Shown here: positions 7,645 to 16,730 of the stretch, piece by piece
Position numbering within the stretch: position 1 is the first letter of the stretch
How the letters are laid out: each line of letters begins with the position of its first letter
Assembly: GCF_963675905.1 (NCBI RefSeq)
Contig: NZ_OY780936.1
Coordinates: 868,001-932,000, forward strand
Origin: an uncultured Bacteroides sp.
GTDB taxonomy: Bacteria; Bacteroidota; Bacteroidia; Bacteroidales; Bacteroidaceae
DNA length: 64,000 nucleotides
Reading direction: 5' to 3'
Notes under the pieces: generated by a model
Database searches by the model: none
Seen by the model: only the letters and a program-made list of their open reading frames with translations
What the model was told of the DNA's origin: nothing
Position numbers and translations under genes: made by a program

Positions 7645-8441
7645 ATTGTTCCTTTTTCTTGAATGAACTTATTCAGGACTTCATTTCCTACAGCATATCC
7701 CTGTTTGAATATCTCATCCGCTTTTTCTAATTCGCGGTTGCTATATCCTTTCAGACCGTAAGGTTCAATCAATAAATCGCTGTTTTCTCTATCAGGAAAA
7801 GTATTTGCCCTAAACATAAAGTGGTATGACCGCAGGGCTATATTTACAATGTTCATTTTATATTTCCCTGCAATCAGAGGGCTCACATTGATTGCGATAA
7901 CCTTTTCACACTCTTTGCGAATAGTAGAAACCGGTAGATTTTTTAAAACTCCTCCGTCTACATAATTTATTCCATCGATATTGACGGGTGCAAACATAAC
8001 AGGCATGCAACAAGATGCCGCAACCAATTCGGCAATATTTCCTTTGCGGAATTGCACACTTTTGCCATGGTCTAAATCTGTAGCTGTAATGACAATGGGT
8101 ATTTCCATGTCTTCCAGCCTTTTATGTTTTAGATTTGTATTTAGAAAATCTTTGAAATCATCTAATTTGAAGAATCCGTTGATGGTTAAGGCCCAGCTGG
8201 TTAAATCCATAAATTTGTAACCATTAAATTTTTCAACGGCTTGGTAAGGTTCGTATCCATCAGCGTAGAAGACTCCGGCCAGTGACCCTGCACTAACACC
8301 TGAAATAATATCAGGCTTTATATCGTGTTCAAGTAAAGCTTGCATAACTCCCAAATGAGCAAACCCTTTTATAAATCCACCACTGAGGGCATAACCTATC
8401 CTGTGCGGCTTATTAGTCTGGAAATTATTATATTCTGCCAT
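7620..8441 (-). CDS. Patatin-like phospholipase
   Basis: The 273-residue protein has the patatin features: the glycine-rich oxyanion segment L-S-G-G-F-I-K-G (19-26), the nucleophile elbow G-V-S-A-G-S with Ser50, and the second catalytic residue Asp162 in V-D-G-G. These proteins hydrolyse acyl esters of lipids with a Ser-Asp dyad. No signal peptide or barrel domain is present, so it is a cytoplasmic or peripheral enzyme. It is the first gene of a two-gene unit with the amylase; a functional link between them is not evident. Confidence 0.88.
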   Translation of the reverse strand: MAEYNNFQTNKPHRIGYALSGGFIKGFAHLGVMQALLEHDIKPDIISGVSAGSLAGVFYADGYEPYQAVEKFNGYKFMDLTSWALTINGFFKLDDFKDFLNTNLKHKRLEDMEIPIVITATDLDHGKSVQFRKGNIAELVAASCCMPVMFAPVNIDGINYVDGGVLKNLPVSTIRKECEKVIAINVSPLIAGKYKMNIVNIALRSYHFMFRANTFPDRENSDLLIEPYGLKGYSNRELEKADEIFKQGYAVGNEVLNKFIQEKGTIWKTKEIK

Positions 8442-8502
8442 CTATTTGTCTTGCTAAATAAGTTGCTACGAAATTACTAAATAATTTGATTGCTATATAC
8501 GA

Positions 8503-8536
8503 AAAGAGGCCGGATTTTTTCAAGTCCGGCCTCTTT
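8503..8536. terminator. Terminator after fabD
   Basis: AAAGAGGCCGGA (8503-8514) and TCCGGCCTCTTT (8525-8536) are perfect complements with a short loop. They lie 18 bp beyond the fabD stop and can act on either strand. Confidence 0.8.
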
Positions 8537-8553
8537 CTTATAATTTAAAATTG

Positions 8554-9435
8554 TTATGCTAATCCGTGAGCATTAACAGTTGGTTCAATCTTCTTGATTA
8601 ATCCTTGAAGAACAGCTCCTGGTCCGCATTCAGTGAAATCGGTTGCACCGTCTGCTACCATGTTCTTCACAGTTTGTGTCCAACGTACCGGAGCGGTAAG
8701 TTGTGCAATCAGATTTTCTTTAATCTGTGCAGGATCTGTCTGTGGAAGAGCATTTACATTTTGGTAAACCGGACAAGTAGGAGTGTGGAAATCTGTACTG
8801 TTGATAGCAGCTGCAAGTTCAACTTTAGCAGGATTCATCAGAGGAGAGTGGAATGCACCACCAACCTTTAATGGAAGAGCACGTTTAGCTCCGGCTGCTT
8901 TCATTAATTCGCAAGCTTTTTCAATACCAGCAATTGAACCTGAAATTACAATTTGTCCAGGGCAATTATAGTTTGCCGCAACACATACTTCGCCTTCAAT
9001 TGAAGCACAAATTTCTTCTACCTTTTCATCTGCCAATGCAATGATAGCAGCCATTGTTGACGGAGCAGCTTCGCAAGCTTTTTGCATAGCCATGGCACGT
9101 GCGTAAACTAGTTTAACACCATCTTCGAAAGAAAGAGCGCCAGCTACAACTAGTGCAGAAAATTCTCCAAGTGAATGACCGGCTGTCATTTCAGGTTTTG
9201 TATCATCGTTTTTGCATAATGCAGAGATGACAGAATGAAGGAAAACTGCCGGTTGAGTAACTTTTGTCTGACGAAGATCTTCATCAGTTCCTTCAAACAT
9301 AATATCCGTAATGCGATATCCCAGGATATCATTCGCTTTTTCAAAAAGTTCTTTAGCTAATGCTGAGCTTTCATATAGGTCTTTTCCCATGCCCACAAAT
9401 TGTGCACCCTGACCTGGAAATACAAATGCTTTCAT
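8554..9435 (-). CDS. fabD: Malonyl-CoA:ACP transacylase
   Basis: The 293-residue product transfers the malonyl group from CoA to acyl carrier protein, supplying fatty acid synthesis. It begins with F-P-G-Q-G-A-Q (6-12), has the nucleophile motif G-H-S-L-G with Ser88, and the catalytic His196 in G-G-A-F-H-S. Length and motifs are typical of stand-alone FabD. On the minus strand a TACCTTTG box at 9470-9477 is the probable -7 element; the -33 region is weak. It is a single-gene unit here, not in a fab cluster. Confidence 0.95.
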   Translation of the reverse strand: MKAFVFPGQGAQFVGMGKDLYESSALAKELFEKANDILGYRITDIMFEGTDEDLRQTKVTQPAVFLHSVISALCKNDDTKPEMTAGHSLGEFSALVVAGALSFEDGVKLVYARAMAMQKACEAAPSTMAAIIALADEKVEEICASIEGEVCVAANYNCPGQIVISGSIAGIEKACELMKAAGAKRALPLKVGGAFHSPLMNPAKVELAAAINSTDFHTPTCPVYQNVNALPQTDPAQIKENLIAQLTAPVRWTQTVKNMVADGATDFTECGPGAVLQGLIKKIEPTVNAHGLA

Positions 9436-9795
9436 ACTATTTTTGTTTTATGTTTATGAATAACGGCCGCAAAGGTAATGATAATTTTGGTTATAAATGA
9501 AACTATTCTCTTATTTTCATTCTGATTGTGAGTGAATAAGTTACTTTACCCCGAATGGTATTTCTTGAAATATTGTTTGTCTCTATATGACAATAGATTT
9601 GCCTTTATTTTATTAAAGTGAGTAAAGATGAAGAATGTAGCTCAGATTTAGTAGCAGATGTGGAGATCATTTGGAAAAAAAGTTTTTTATTTTGTTCTTG
9701 ATTTATCGAAGAGGGGCTTTTACTTGATGATGTAAATTAAAAAAGGTAGATAAAATCTATGCTTTATCTACCTTTAGTATATTTTTTAGTTGAAA
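9436..9795. other. Gap between fabD and the RRM genes
   Basis: It holds the fabD -7 box (TACCTTTG, minus strand, 9470-9477) and the terminator of the first RRM gene (9739-9775). No further gene is visible. Confidence 0.5.
9739..9775 (-). terminator. Terminator of RRM gene 1
   Basis: AAAGGTAGATAAA (9742-9754) pairs with TTTATCTACCTTT (9763-9775). On the minus strand a short T run follows. The second RRM gene ends with the same hairpin. Confidence 0.8.
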
Positions 9796-10041
9796 TTATG
9801 CTTTTGGAAGAGCTTCTTTAACAACCATTTGACGGCCTTCGAATTCAGCACCGTTTAATTCTTTAATAACGTTTTCAGCTTCAGCTTGATCAGGCATTTC
9901 TGCGAAAGCAAAACCTTTAGATCTGCGAGTTTCGCGGTCAATGATCAATTTAACTGAGTTTACTGTTCCATACTCTTCTAATACTTGACTAAGATCTGAT
10001 TCTTTAACCTTGTAGTTTAGGTTACCAATGTAAATATTCAT
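9796..10041 (-). CDS. RRM-domain RNA-binding protein (RbpA/RbpB-like), copy 1
   Basis: The 81-residue protein is a single RNA recognition motif. RNP2 is I-Y-I-G-N-L (3-8) and RNP1 is K-G-F-A-F-A-E-M (42-49), with both aromatic positions in place. Bacteroidetes use such small RRM proteins as global RNA binders; one of them, RbpB, is reported (recalled) to act with FopS sRNAs in controlling polysaccharide utilisation. Which paralogue this is cannot be told. It differs from copy 2 at only a handful of residues and sits 612 bp from it, with matching 5' leader and 3' hairpin. Confidence 0.92.
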   Translation of the reverse strand: MNIYIGNLNYKVKESDLSQVLEEYGTVNSVKLIIDRETRRSKGFAFAEMPDQAEAENVIKELNGAEFEGRQMVVKEALPKA

Positions 10042-10205
10042 ACGAATAAAAATTAAAATAAATAAATTAAAAATTAAAACAATGTAAGTTTTGAAAGATC
10101 CGTTTCGTCATTTAAAAATACCCGTAGATAAACGTGATAATTAATAATAGAAGAATGAGAACAATGCAAACTATCTCTTGTTTGTGGGTACAAAGGAAAG
10201 AATTT
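10042..10205 (-). promoter_or_regulatory. Long conserved leader and promoter of RRM gene 1
   Basis: A candidate minus-strand promoter with TTTG, about 18 bp and TTCCTTTG lies just upstream of about 10190, giving an untranslated leader near 150 nt. The 70 bp next to the start codon are almost identical to the leader of copy 2. Conservation of an untranslated leader suggests post-transcriptional, possibly autogenous, control (inference). Confidence 0.45.
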
Positions 10206-10351
10206 ATTTTTAATATCAAACTATAAATGTAGTTTTTTTTTCAAACAAGTTTTATTTTATGTTATTTTAACAATGGCAAACTAAAGTGGAAATTGTTTAA
10301 TTACAAAAAATATAAATTCAAGAGATTGAGTAACTACTCCTTTGTTAATTT

Positions 10352-10390
10352 AAAAAAGGTAGATAAAGCATTATGCAATATCTACCTTTA
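10352..10390 (-). terminator. Terminator of RRM gene 2
   Basis: AAAGGTAGATA pairs with TATCTACCTTT around an A/T-rich loop, followed by T residues on the minus strand. It is related to the hairpin at 9739-9775. Confidence 0.75.
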
Positions 10391-10407
10391 GTATATTAAT
10401 GTTGCTA

Positions 10408-10653
10408 TTATGCTCTTGGAAGAGCTTCTTTAACAACCATTTGACGGCCTTCGTATTCAGCGCCGTTTAATTCCTTAATAACGTTTTCAGCTTCAGCCTG
10501 GTTTTCCATTTCAGCAAAAGCAAAACCTTTAGATCTGCGAGTGTCGCGGTCGATGATTAGCTTAACTGAATTTACTGTTCCATACTCTTCTAGGACTTGA
10601 TTAAGATCTGATTCTTTAACCTTGTAGCTAAGGTTACCAATGTAAATATTCAT
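10408..10653 (-). CDS. RRM-domain RNA-binding protein (RbpA/RbpB-like), copy 2
   Basis: An 81-residue single RRM with RNP2 I-Y-I-G-N-L (3-8) and RNP1 K-G-F-A-F-A-E-M (42-49). Differences from copy 1 include S/N at 9, N/S at 18, D/E at 37, E-N for P-D at 50-51, and Y/F at 67, all away from the RNA-contacting aromatic residues. Each copy has its own promoter region, long leader and terminator, so both appear to be separately expressed products of one tandem duplication. Confidence 0.92.
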   Translation of the reverse strand: MNIYIGNLSYKVKESDLNQVLEEYGTVNSVKLIIDRDTRRSKGFAFAEMENQAEAENVIKELNGAEYEGRQMVVKEALPRA

Positions 10654-10815
10654 ACGAATAAAAATTAAAATAAATAAATTAAAAATTGAAACGATGTAAG
10701 TTTTAAAAGATCTGTTTCGTCATTAGAATGTGCCTGATAAAATCAGGTAAATTTAATAGAAGATTGAGAACGATGTAAACTCTTTATTGTTTATGGATGC
10801 AAAGTAACGCATTTA
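10654..10815 (-). promoter_or_regulatory. Long leader and promoter of RRM gene 2
   Basis: On the minus strand TTCG, 18 bp and TTACTTTG are placed as in copy 1, with a leader near 145 nt whose start-proximal part is shared between the copies. Confidence 0.45.
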
Positions 10816-11077
10816 TTTTTGATTACGAACTATAAATGTGTTTTATTTTTCGAATTAAGGTGTTTTTATATTTTATTCACAAATCATGAAATAATGGCTA
10901 AATAAAATTCTTCTCTATATATAATGTATCATATTAATGAGTCTGCAATTATCAGTGTGATGTTATAATACAATAAGTGTTCCTTTAGAATGTATGTAGC
11001 TGATAGTTGAAAGTCTTTATTTAAGGGATCTGGATAGTAAATCGTACAATATACAATTACTATAGGTTAAATACATA

Positions 11078-11092
11078 TTGTAATTATTACAA
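11078..11092. promoter_or_regulatory. Perfect palindrome upstream of the xylose operon, candidate operator
   Basis: TTGTAATTATTACAA is a perfect 15-bp palindrome about 125 bp before the predicted transcription start of the xylose operon. The surrounding 100 bp are rich in ACAAT/ATTGT half-site-like words. It is a candidate site for the NUDIX-type regulator encoded just downstream. Confidence 0.45.
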
Positions 11093-11180
11093 TAAAGATA
11101 AAATTCATATTGTATTTAAGATGATATTTACAATGCTGATAAATAAAGAGTTATAGGCAGATAAAAATTTTATAAATAAG

Positions 11181-11211
11181 TTTGGAAGTATAAAAAATAG
11201 CACTATATTTG
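11181..11211 (+). promoter_or_regulatory. Promoter of the xylose operon
   Basis: TTTG (11181-11184), 19 bp, TATATTTG (11204-11211) is a consensus Bacteroides promoter. The ATG of the first gene follows at 11231, giving a very short leader. Confidence 0.85.
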
Positions 11212-11230
11212 CAACGCTTAAATAAATATT

Positions 11231-11989
11231 ATGGAACGCGATATTGATATAGATAAGTTAGTAAATCCACATGTCTCAGTTGACTGTGTTGTGATAGGGT
11301 TTGATGGTGAACAACTAAAAGTCTTGTTAGTAAAACAGCTGGATCAGGAACCTGTAGATGCTTATACGGATTTGAAACTTCCCGGTGGTTTAATCTACGA
11401 AGATGAAGACTTGGATGAAGCCGCTCAGCGGGTTCTTTATGAATTAACAGGACTTAAGAATGTTAATTTACTTCAATTTAGAGCTTTTGGCTCAAAAAAT
11501 AGAACGCATAATCCTAAAGATGTAAGATGGCTGGAACGCTTTCATCAATTAAAAAGCAAGATTGAACGCATTGTTACAATTGCTTATCTTTCTATGGTTA
11601 AGATTGATAAGAAACTCGAAAATCTATCAGATAAATATCAGGCTGAGTGGATGGAAATAAAGGATCTCAAAGTTCTTGCTTTTGACCATAATCAGATTAT
11701 TTCTGAAGCAATCACTTATATTCGTCAATATGTGGAAGCAAATCCTGCTGTCTTGTTTGATTTATTACCTCGTAAGTTTACTGCATCTGAACTGCGTGTC
11801 TTATATGAATTAGTATATGATAAGACATTCGACGTTCGTAATTTCCATAAGAAAATAGCTATGATGGAGTATGTTGTTCCACTACAGGAACGCCAGACTG
11901 GTGTTCCTCACAGGGCGGCACGCTATTATAAGTTTGACAGGAAAATTTATAATAAACTTCACGTTACAACAAAGTCTTTTAGTAAGTAA
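11231..11989 (+). CDS. xylR: NUDIX-domain transcriptional regulator of xylose genes (XylR type)
   Basis: The 252-residue protein has an N-terminal NUDIX-like domain (about 1-155) and a C-terminal winged-helix region (about 165-245). The NUDIX box is degenerate: after G-G-L the expected R-E-x-x-E-E-x-G motif reads R-V-L-Y-E-L-T-G, so it probably binds a ligand rather than hydrolysing one. This architecture is that of NrtR-family regulators, one branch of which controls xylose use in Bacteroides (recalled). It is the first gene of the operon, 29 bp before xylB, so it probably controls its own expression. The ligand is not visible from sequence. Confidence 0.85.
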   Translation: MERDIDIDKLVNPHVSVDCVVIGFDGEQLKVLLVKQLDQEPVDAYTDLKLPGGLIYEDEDLDEAAQRVLYELTGLKNVNLLQFRAFGSKNRTHNPKDVRWLERFHQLKSKIERIVTIAYLSMVKIDKKLENLSDKYQAEWMEIKDLKVLAFDHNQIISEAITYIRQYVEANPAVLFDLLPRKFTASELRVLYELVYDKTFDVRNFHKKIAMMEYVVPLQERQTGVPHRAARYYKFDRKIYNKLHVTTKSFSK

Positions 11990-12018
11990 TTACCTTAATA
12001 TATTAATACTTTATAATT

Positions 12019-13509
12019 ATGTTTTTATTAGGATATGATATTGGAAGTTCGTCTGTAAAGGCTAGTTTAGTAAATGCAGAAACAGGAAAATGTGTTTCTA
12101 CTGCATTTTATCCAAAAACTGAAATGAATATAACGGCTGTAAAGGCTGGTTGGGCAGAACAAGATCCTCAGGCTTGGTGGGAAAATCTGAAATTAGCTAC
12201 TAAAACCATTATGGATGAATCCGGAATTAGTGCTGCTGAAATTAAAGCTATCGGTATTTCTTATCAGATGCACGGACTGGTTTGTGTAGATAAAGATCAG
12301 AATGTATTGCGCCCGGCTATTATATGGTGTGATTCTCGTGCAGTTCCTTATGGACAAAAGGCCTTTGATATTTTAGGCGAGGAGAGATGTCTTTCTCATT
12401 TGTTAAACTCTCCTGGTAATTTTACAGCTTCTAAGTTGGCTTGGATCAAAGCTAACGAGCCAAAAGTATATGAGCAGATTTACAAGATAATGCTTCCGGG
12501 TGATTATATTGCTATGAAGCTGAGTGGAGAAATTTGCACTACGGTTTCCGGTCTTTCCGAAGGTATGTTTTGGGATTTTAAGCAAAATAGTATTGCTGGC
12601 TTCCTGATGGATTATTATGGCTTCGATTCTTCATTAATTGCAGATATCAAACCAACGTTCTCAAACCAAGGTGAAGTGAATGCAGCTGCTGCTAAAGAAC
12701 TTGGATTAAAAGAAGGAACTCCAATTACTTATCGTGCAGGAGACCAACCTAATAATGCACTTTCTCTGAATGTGTTTAATCCGGGCGAGATTGCCTCTAC
12801 AGCTGGAACTTCAGGTGTTGTTTATGGCGTTAATGGAGAGGTTAATTATGATCCACAATCACGCGTAAATACATTTGCTCATGTAAATCACACTGAAGAA
12901 CAAACTCGTTTAGGAGTATTACTTTGTATTAACGGAACCGGAATTTTGAATTCATGGGTGAAAAAGAATATTGCTCCCGAAGGTATTTCGTATAATGAAA
13001 TGAATGTCTTAGCATCTAAAGCTCCAATTGGTAGTGGAGGTATAAGTATTCTTCCTTTTGGAAACGGTGCAGAACGTATGTTGGGCAATAAGGAAATTGG
13101 CTGTTCAATCCGTGGATTAAACTTCAATACACATGGCAAACACCATATAGCTCGTGCTGCTCAGGAAGGAATCGTTTTCTCATTTAAATATGGTATTGAG
13201 ATTATGGAGCAGATGGGTATTCCTGTTAAGAAGATTCATGCAGGTCATGCCAATATGTTCTTAAGCTCTATCTTTCGCGATACACTTGCCGGAGTAACCG
13301 GAGCAACTATAGAATTATATGATACTGATGGTTCGGTGGGTGCAGCTAAGGGTGCAGGTATTGGAGCAGGTATCTATAAAGATAATAACGAAGCTTTTGC
13401 AACTCTTGATAAACTGGATGTAATAGAACCTAATATTGCTAAAAGTCAGGAATATGCAGATGCATACAATCAATGGAAATACAGACTTGAAAAGTCTATG
13501 TCTAAATAA
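12019..13509 (+). CDS. xylB: Xylulokinase
   Basis: A 496-residue FGGY-family carbohydrate kinase that phosphorylates D-xylulose to xylulose 5-phosphate with ATP. The N-terminal phosphate-binding loop is G-Y-D-I-G-S-S-S-V-K (5-14), the substrate region contains Y-Q-M-H-G (about 86-90), and C-terminal glycine-rich segments complete the actin-like fold. Position between the xylose regulator and xylA fixes the substrate with good confidence. Confidence 0.95.
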   Translation: MFLLGYDIGSSSVKASLVNAETGKCVSTAFYPKTEMNITAVKAGWAEQDPQAWWENLKLATKTIMDESGISAAEIKAIGISYQMHGLVCVDKDQNVLRPAIIWCDSRAVPYGQKAFDILGEERCLSHLLNSPGNFTASKLAWIKANEPKVYEQIYKIMLPGDYIAMKLSGEICTTVSGLSEGMFWDFKQNSIAGFLMDYYGFDSSLIADIKPTFSNQGEVNAAAAKELGLKEGTPITYRAGDQPNNALSLNVFNPGEIASTAGTSGVVYGVNGEVNYDPQSRVNTFAHVNHTEEQTRLGVLLCINGTGILNSWVKKNIAPEGISYNEMNVLASKAPIGSGGISILPFGNGAERMLGNKEIGCSIRGLNFNTHGKHHIARAAQEGIVFSFKYGIEIMEQMGIPVKKIHAGHANMFLSSIFRDTLAGVTGATIELYDTDGSVGAAKGAGIGAGIYKDNNEAFATLDKLDVIEPNIAKSQEYADAYNQWKYRLEKSMSK

Positions 13510-13548
13510 TAATATAAAAACAACAAAAATTTTAAATCAAAAAGTATT

Positions 13549-14865
13549 ATGGCAACTAAAGAGTATTTTCCTGGTATAGGAAAGATTAAATTTGAAGGTA
13601 AAGAAAGTAAAAATCCAATGGCATTCCGTTATTATGATGCTGAAAAAGTAGTTAACGGAAAGAAGATGAAAGATTGGTTGAAGTTTGCTATGGCTTGGTG
13701 GCACACACTTTGCGCAGAAGGTGGCGACCAATTTGGTGGTGGAACAAAACAGTTTCCTTGGAACGGTGCTTCTTCTGCTGTTGAAGCTGCAAAGAATAAA
13801 TTAGATGCTGGTTTTGAATTTATGCAGAAATGTGGTATTGAATATTACTGTTTCCATGATGCTGACTTAGTTGATCCTAGCGATGATATTGCTGAATATG
13901 AAGCAAACATGAAAGCGATTGTTGCTTATGCTAAGCAAAGACAAGCAGAAACTGGTATCAAATTGTTGTGGGGTACTGCAAATGTATTCTCTCATGCACG
14001 TTATATGAATGGTGCTGCAACAAATCCTAACTTTGACGTGGTAGCTCGTGCTGCTGTTCAGATTAAAAATGCTATTGATGCAACTATCGAATTAGGTGGT
14101 ACAAATTATGTATTCTGGGGCGGACGCGAAGGTTATATGTCTTTATTGAATACTGATCAAAAACGTGAAAAAGAACATTTGGCAATGATGCTTACTAAAG
14201 CTCGTGACTATGCTCGTGCTAAAGGTTTCAAAGGAACATTCCTTATCGAACCAAAACCAATGGAACCAATGAAACATCAATATGATGTTGATACAGAAAC
14301 TGTTATCGGATTCTTGAAAGCTCACGGATTGGAAAATGATTTCAAAGTAAATATTGAAGTTAACCATGCTACATTGGCTGGCCATACTTTTGAACACGAA
14401 TTGGCTTGCGCTGTAGATGCTGGTATGTTGGGTTCAATAGATGCTAACCGCGGTGATGCTCAGAATGGTTGGGATACTGACCAATTCCCTATCGATAATT
14501 ACGAATTGATTCAGGCAATGATGCAGATTATCCGTAATGGTGGTCTTGGTAATGGTGGAACAAACTTCGATGCTAAAACTCGTCGTAACTCTACTGATCT
14601 GGAAGATATCTTTATTGCTCACATCAGCGGTATGGATGCTTTTGCTCGTGCACTTGAAAATGCTTCTGCTTTATTGAATGAATCTCCTATCTGTAACATG
14701 GTTAAAGAGCGTTATGCTTCTTTTGATGGTGGTAAAGGTAAAGAATTCGAAGCTGGTAGCCTTTCTTTGGAAGATCTTCATGCTTACGCTGTAGCTAAAG
14801 GTGAACCTACACAGGTTAGTGGAAAACAAGAATTGTATGAAGCAATCGTAAATATGTATTGCTAG
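13549..14865 (+). CDS. xylA: Xylose isomerase
   Basis: A 438-residue xylose isomerase converting D-xylose to D-xylulose in the cytoplasm with two divalent metal ions. The active-site His is in F-H-D-A-D, metal ligands lie in K-P-M-E-P and [14 protein letters not shown], and another in D-A-N-R-G-D. The length is that of the long (class II) isomerases. It follows xylB by 39 bp and is followed by a strong hairpin before xylE. Confidence 0.97.
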   Translation: MATKEYFPGIGKIKFEGKESKNPMAFRYYDAEKVVNGKKMKDWLKFAMAWWHTLCAEGGDQFGGGTKQFPWNGASSAVEAAKNKLDAGFEFMQKCGIEYYCFHDADLVDPSDDIAEYEANMKAIVAYAKQRQAETGIKLLWGTANVFSHARYMNGAATNPNFDVVARAAVQIKNAIDATIELGGTNYVFWGGREGYMSLLNTDQKREKEHLAMMLTKARDYARAKGFKGTFLIEPKPMEPMKHQYDVDTETVIGFLKAHGLENDFKVNIEVNHATLAGHTFEHELACAVDAGMLGSIDANRGDAQNGWDTDQFPIDNYELIQAMMQIIRNGGLGNGGTNFDAKTRRNSTDLEDIFIAHISGMDAFARALENASALLNESPICNMVKERYASFDGGKGKEFEAGSLSLEDLHAYAVAKGEPTQVSGKQELYEAIVNMYC

Positions 14866-14891
14866 TATTTTTGCTTATAAAAAATAATATT

Positions 14892-14928
14892 CCGGTATGC
14901 TGGAGAATGCTTTTCTCTGGCATATCGG
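14892..14928 (+). promoter_or_regulatory. Strong hairpin between xylA and xylE
   Basis: 14892-14907 pairs completely with 14913-14928 (16 bp including three G-U pairs, 5-nt loop). Only a weak, interrupted T tract follows. It could be a partial terminator or an mRNA-stabilising element that sets xylA above xylE expression. Confidence 0.6.
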
Positions 14929-14979
14929 TTCTCTCGTTTTAGGTTAATTTATTTCTAATTCTATTATAATAAAAAACAT

Positions 14980-16593
14980 ATGTCATCAAAAACAAAGCAA
15001 ACAGGGATATATCTTGCGCTGCTAACCTTGGTAGCAACACTTGGCGGTTTGTTGTTCGGTTATGATACTGCTGTAGTTAATGGAGCCGAAAAATCATTAG
15101 TTGATTTCTTCATCAGCAAGATTACAACCGATCATGCATACGCAGTGAGCATGATTACTCAGTATAAATTATTGGTAAGTACTGTTGTTGTATTGGTACT
15201 TGCTATTCTTTCCTCACAAATATTAAAACTAGTCGGCAAAACTAAAGGTGGTATTACTGTTGCTGTTCTTTTTGTTGCAGCAATAATCTGGATTATTAAT
15301 TATGTGTCTGAAGCTGTACCAACAGATGCTGCTCTTCTTCAGGATACTGCAGATTCTATTAAAGGATTTGTAATCTCCAGTGCATTAGTAGGCTGTATTA
15401 TCGGCGGTTCTATTTCCGGATTTGTATCTAATTCATTGGGACGTAAAAAAGGTCTTTTTATCTGTGCATTAGCTTTCTGTGTTTCTGCTATTGGTGCATG
15501 GAATCCTGACGGATTTAATTTTTTCTTTATACAGGATGCTTATTCATTTGTGATTTATCGTATTATCGGAGGTCTGGGTGTAGGTCTGGCTTCTGCTCTT
15601 TCTCCAATGTACATAGCAGAAATAGCTCCGGCTGAAAGTCGTGGTAAATTGGTTTCTTTCAACCAGTTCGCTATTATCTTTGGTATGTTGGTTATTTATT
15701 TTGTAAATTACTTTATTGCTAAGTCTGGTGATGCTCAATGGTTAACTGAAACAGGCTGGCGCTGGATGTTCTTCTCTGGAGTAATTCCTGCTGGTATTTT
15801 CTTTATCTTGTTATTCTTCGTTCCGGAAACTCCACGTTTCCTTATTATGAAAGGAAAAGATGAGAAAGCTCTTGCTGTTTTGTCTAATATTGTAGGTGAA
15901 GAAAAAGCGATAGCTGAAATTGCTGAAATTAAAGAAACTCTTCATGAAAAGAGTTCTCCATGGTTATCTTACGGTTGGGCTGTGATTGTTATTGGCATAT
16001 TACTTTCTGTATTCCAACAGTTTGTAGGTATTAACGTGGTTCTTTATTATGCCGGTAACATTTTCCGTAACATGGGATTTGATACTAGCTCTTCTTTATT
16101 GCAAACAATTGTTGTTGGTGTTGTGAACCTGACCTTTACTTGTGTAGCAATTGTTAAGGTTGACAAGTTTGGTCGTAAACCATTAATGATTATTGGTGCC
16201 TTAGGCATGGCTATAAGTATGATTCTTCTTGGAATGACTTTCTATTTCCAGACAGTTGGTTTGGTTTCATTGATACTGATGCTTCTTTATACAGCATCTT
16301 TTGCAATGAGCTGGGGACCTGTAACCTGGGTATTATTATCTGAAATATTCCCTAACTCTATCCGTGGTGCAATGTCTATCGCTGTAGCAGCACAATGGTT
16401 GGCAAACCTTATTGTTTCATGGACATTCCCAATATTGAACGATAATAAAGGTCTTACAGAAATGTTCCATCAAGGATTCGCTTACTGGATTTATGGTGTT
16501 ATGGGACTGCTGGCTGCATTCTTCGTTTGGAAGTTCTTACCCGAAACAAAAGGTAAGACTTTGGAAGAAATTGAAAAATTCTGGAAGAAATAA
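14980..16593 (+). CDS. xylE: D-xylose:proton symporter, major facilitator superfamily
   Basis: A 537-residue sugar porter with about 12 membrane segments. Family signatures are G-Y-D-T-A-V-V-N-G (near residue 28), the R-I-I-G-G-L-G-V-G segment, P-E-T-P-R-F-L at the end of the first half, Q-Q-F-V-G-I-N-V, and P-E-T-K-G-K-T-L-E-E near the C-terminus. It is some 45 residues longer than E. coli XylE, owing mainly to an enlarged loop and extra hydrophobic stretch between the first two segments (about 50-110). It imports xylose for XylA and XylB. Confidence 0.93.
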   Translation: MSSKTKQTGIYLALLTLVATLGGLLFGYDTAVVNGAEKSLVDFFISKITTDHAYAVSMITQYKLLVSTVVVLVLAILSSQILKLVGKTKGGITVAVLFVAAIIWIINYVSEAVPTDAALLQDTADSIKGFVISSALVGCIIGGSISGFVSNSLGRKKGLFICALAFCVSAIGAWNPDGFNFFFIQDAYSFVIYRIIGGLGVGLASALSPMYIAEIAPAESRGKLVSFNQFAIIFGMLVIYFVNYFIAKSGDAQWLTETGWRWMFFSGVIPAGIFFILLFFVPETPRFLIMKGKDEKALAVLSNIVGEEKAIAEIAEIKETLHEKSSPWLSYGWAVIVIGILLSVFQQFVGINVVLYYAGNIFRNMGFDTSSSLLQTIVVGVVNLTFTCVAIVKVDKFGRKPLMIIGALGMAISMILLGMTFYFQTVGLVSLILMLLYTASFAMSWGPVTWVLLSEIFPNSIRGAMSIAVAAQWLANLIVSWTFPILNDNKGLTEMFHQGFAYWIYGVMGLLAAFFVWKFLPETKGKTLEEIEKFWKK

Positions 16594-16615
16594 TTTGATT
16601 CTTTAAAAAATATAG

Positions 16616-16652
16616 AAAAGGCGGAGCGATGAAATATTGTTTCGCCTTTTTA
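16616..16652 (+). terminator. Terminator of the xylose operon
   Basis: AAAAGGCG (16616-16623) pairs with CGCCTTTT (16643-16650) and runs into T-rich sequence 23 bp after the xylE stop. Confidence 0.65.
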
Positions 16653-16692
16653 TATACTGCTTAATATTCGAGGATTTTTTCTAAAATAGTCT

Positions 16693-16700
16693 TACCTTTG
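16693..16700 (+). promoter_or_regulatory. -7 box of purT
   Basis: TACCTTTG lies 30 bp before the purT ATG. The -33 region is only a T run, so the promoter is judged on the -7 box alone. Confidence 0.5.
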
Positions 16701-16730
16701 CATAACGATTAAAAGACATCACTTAAGATT

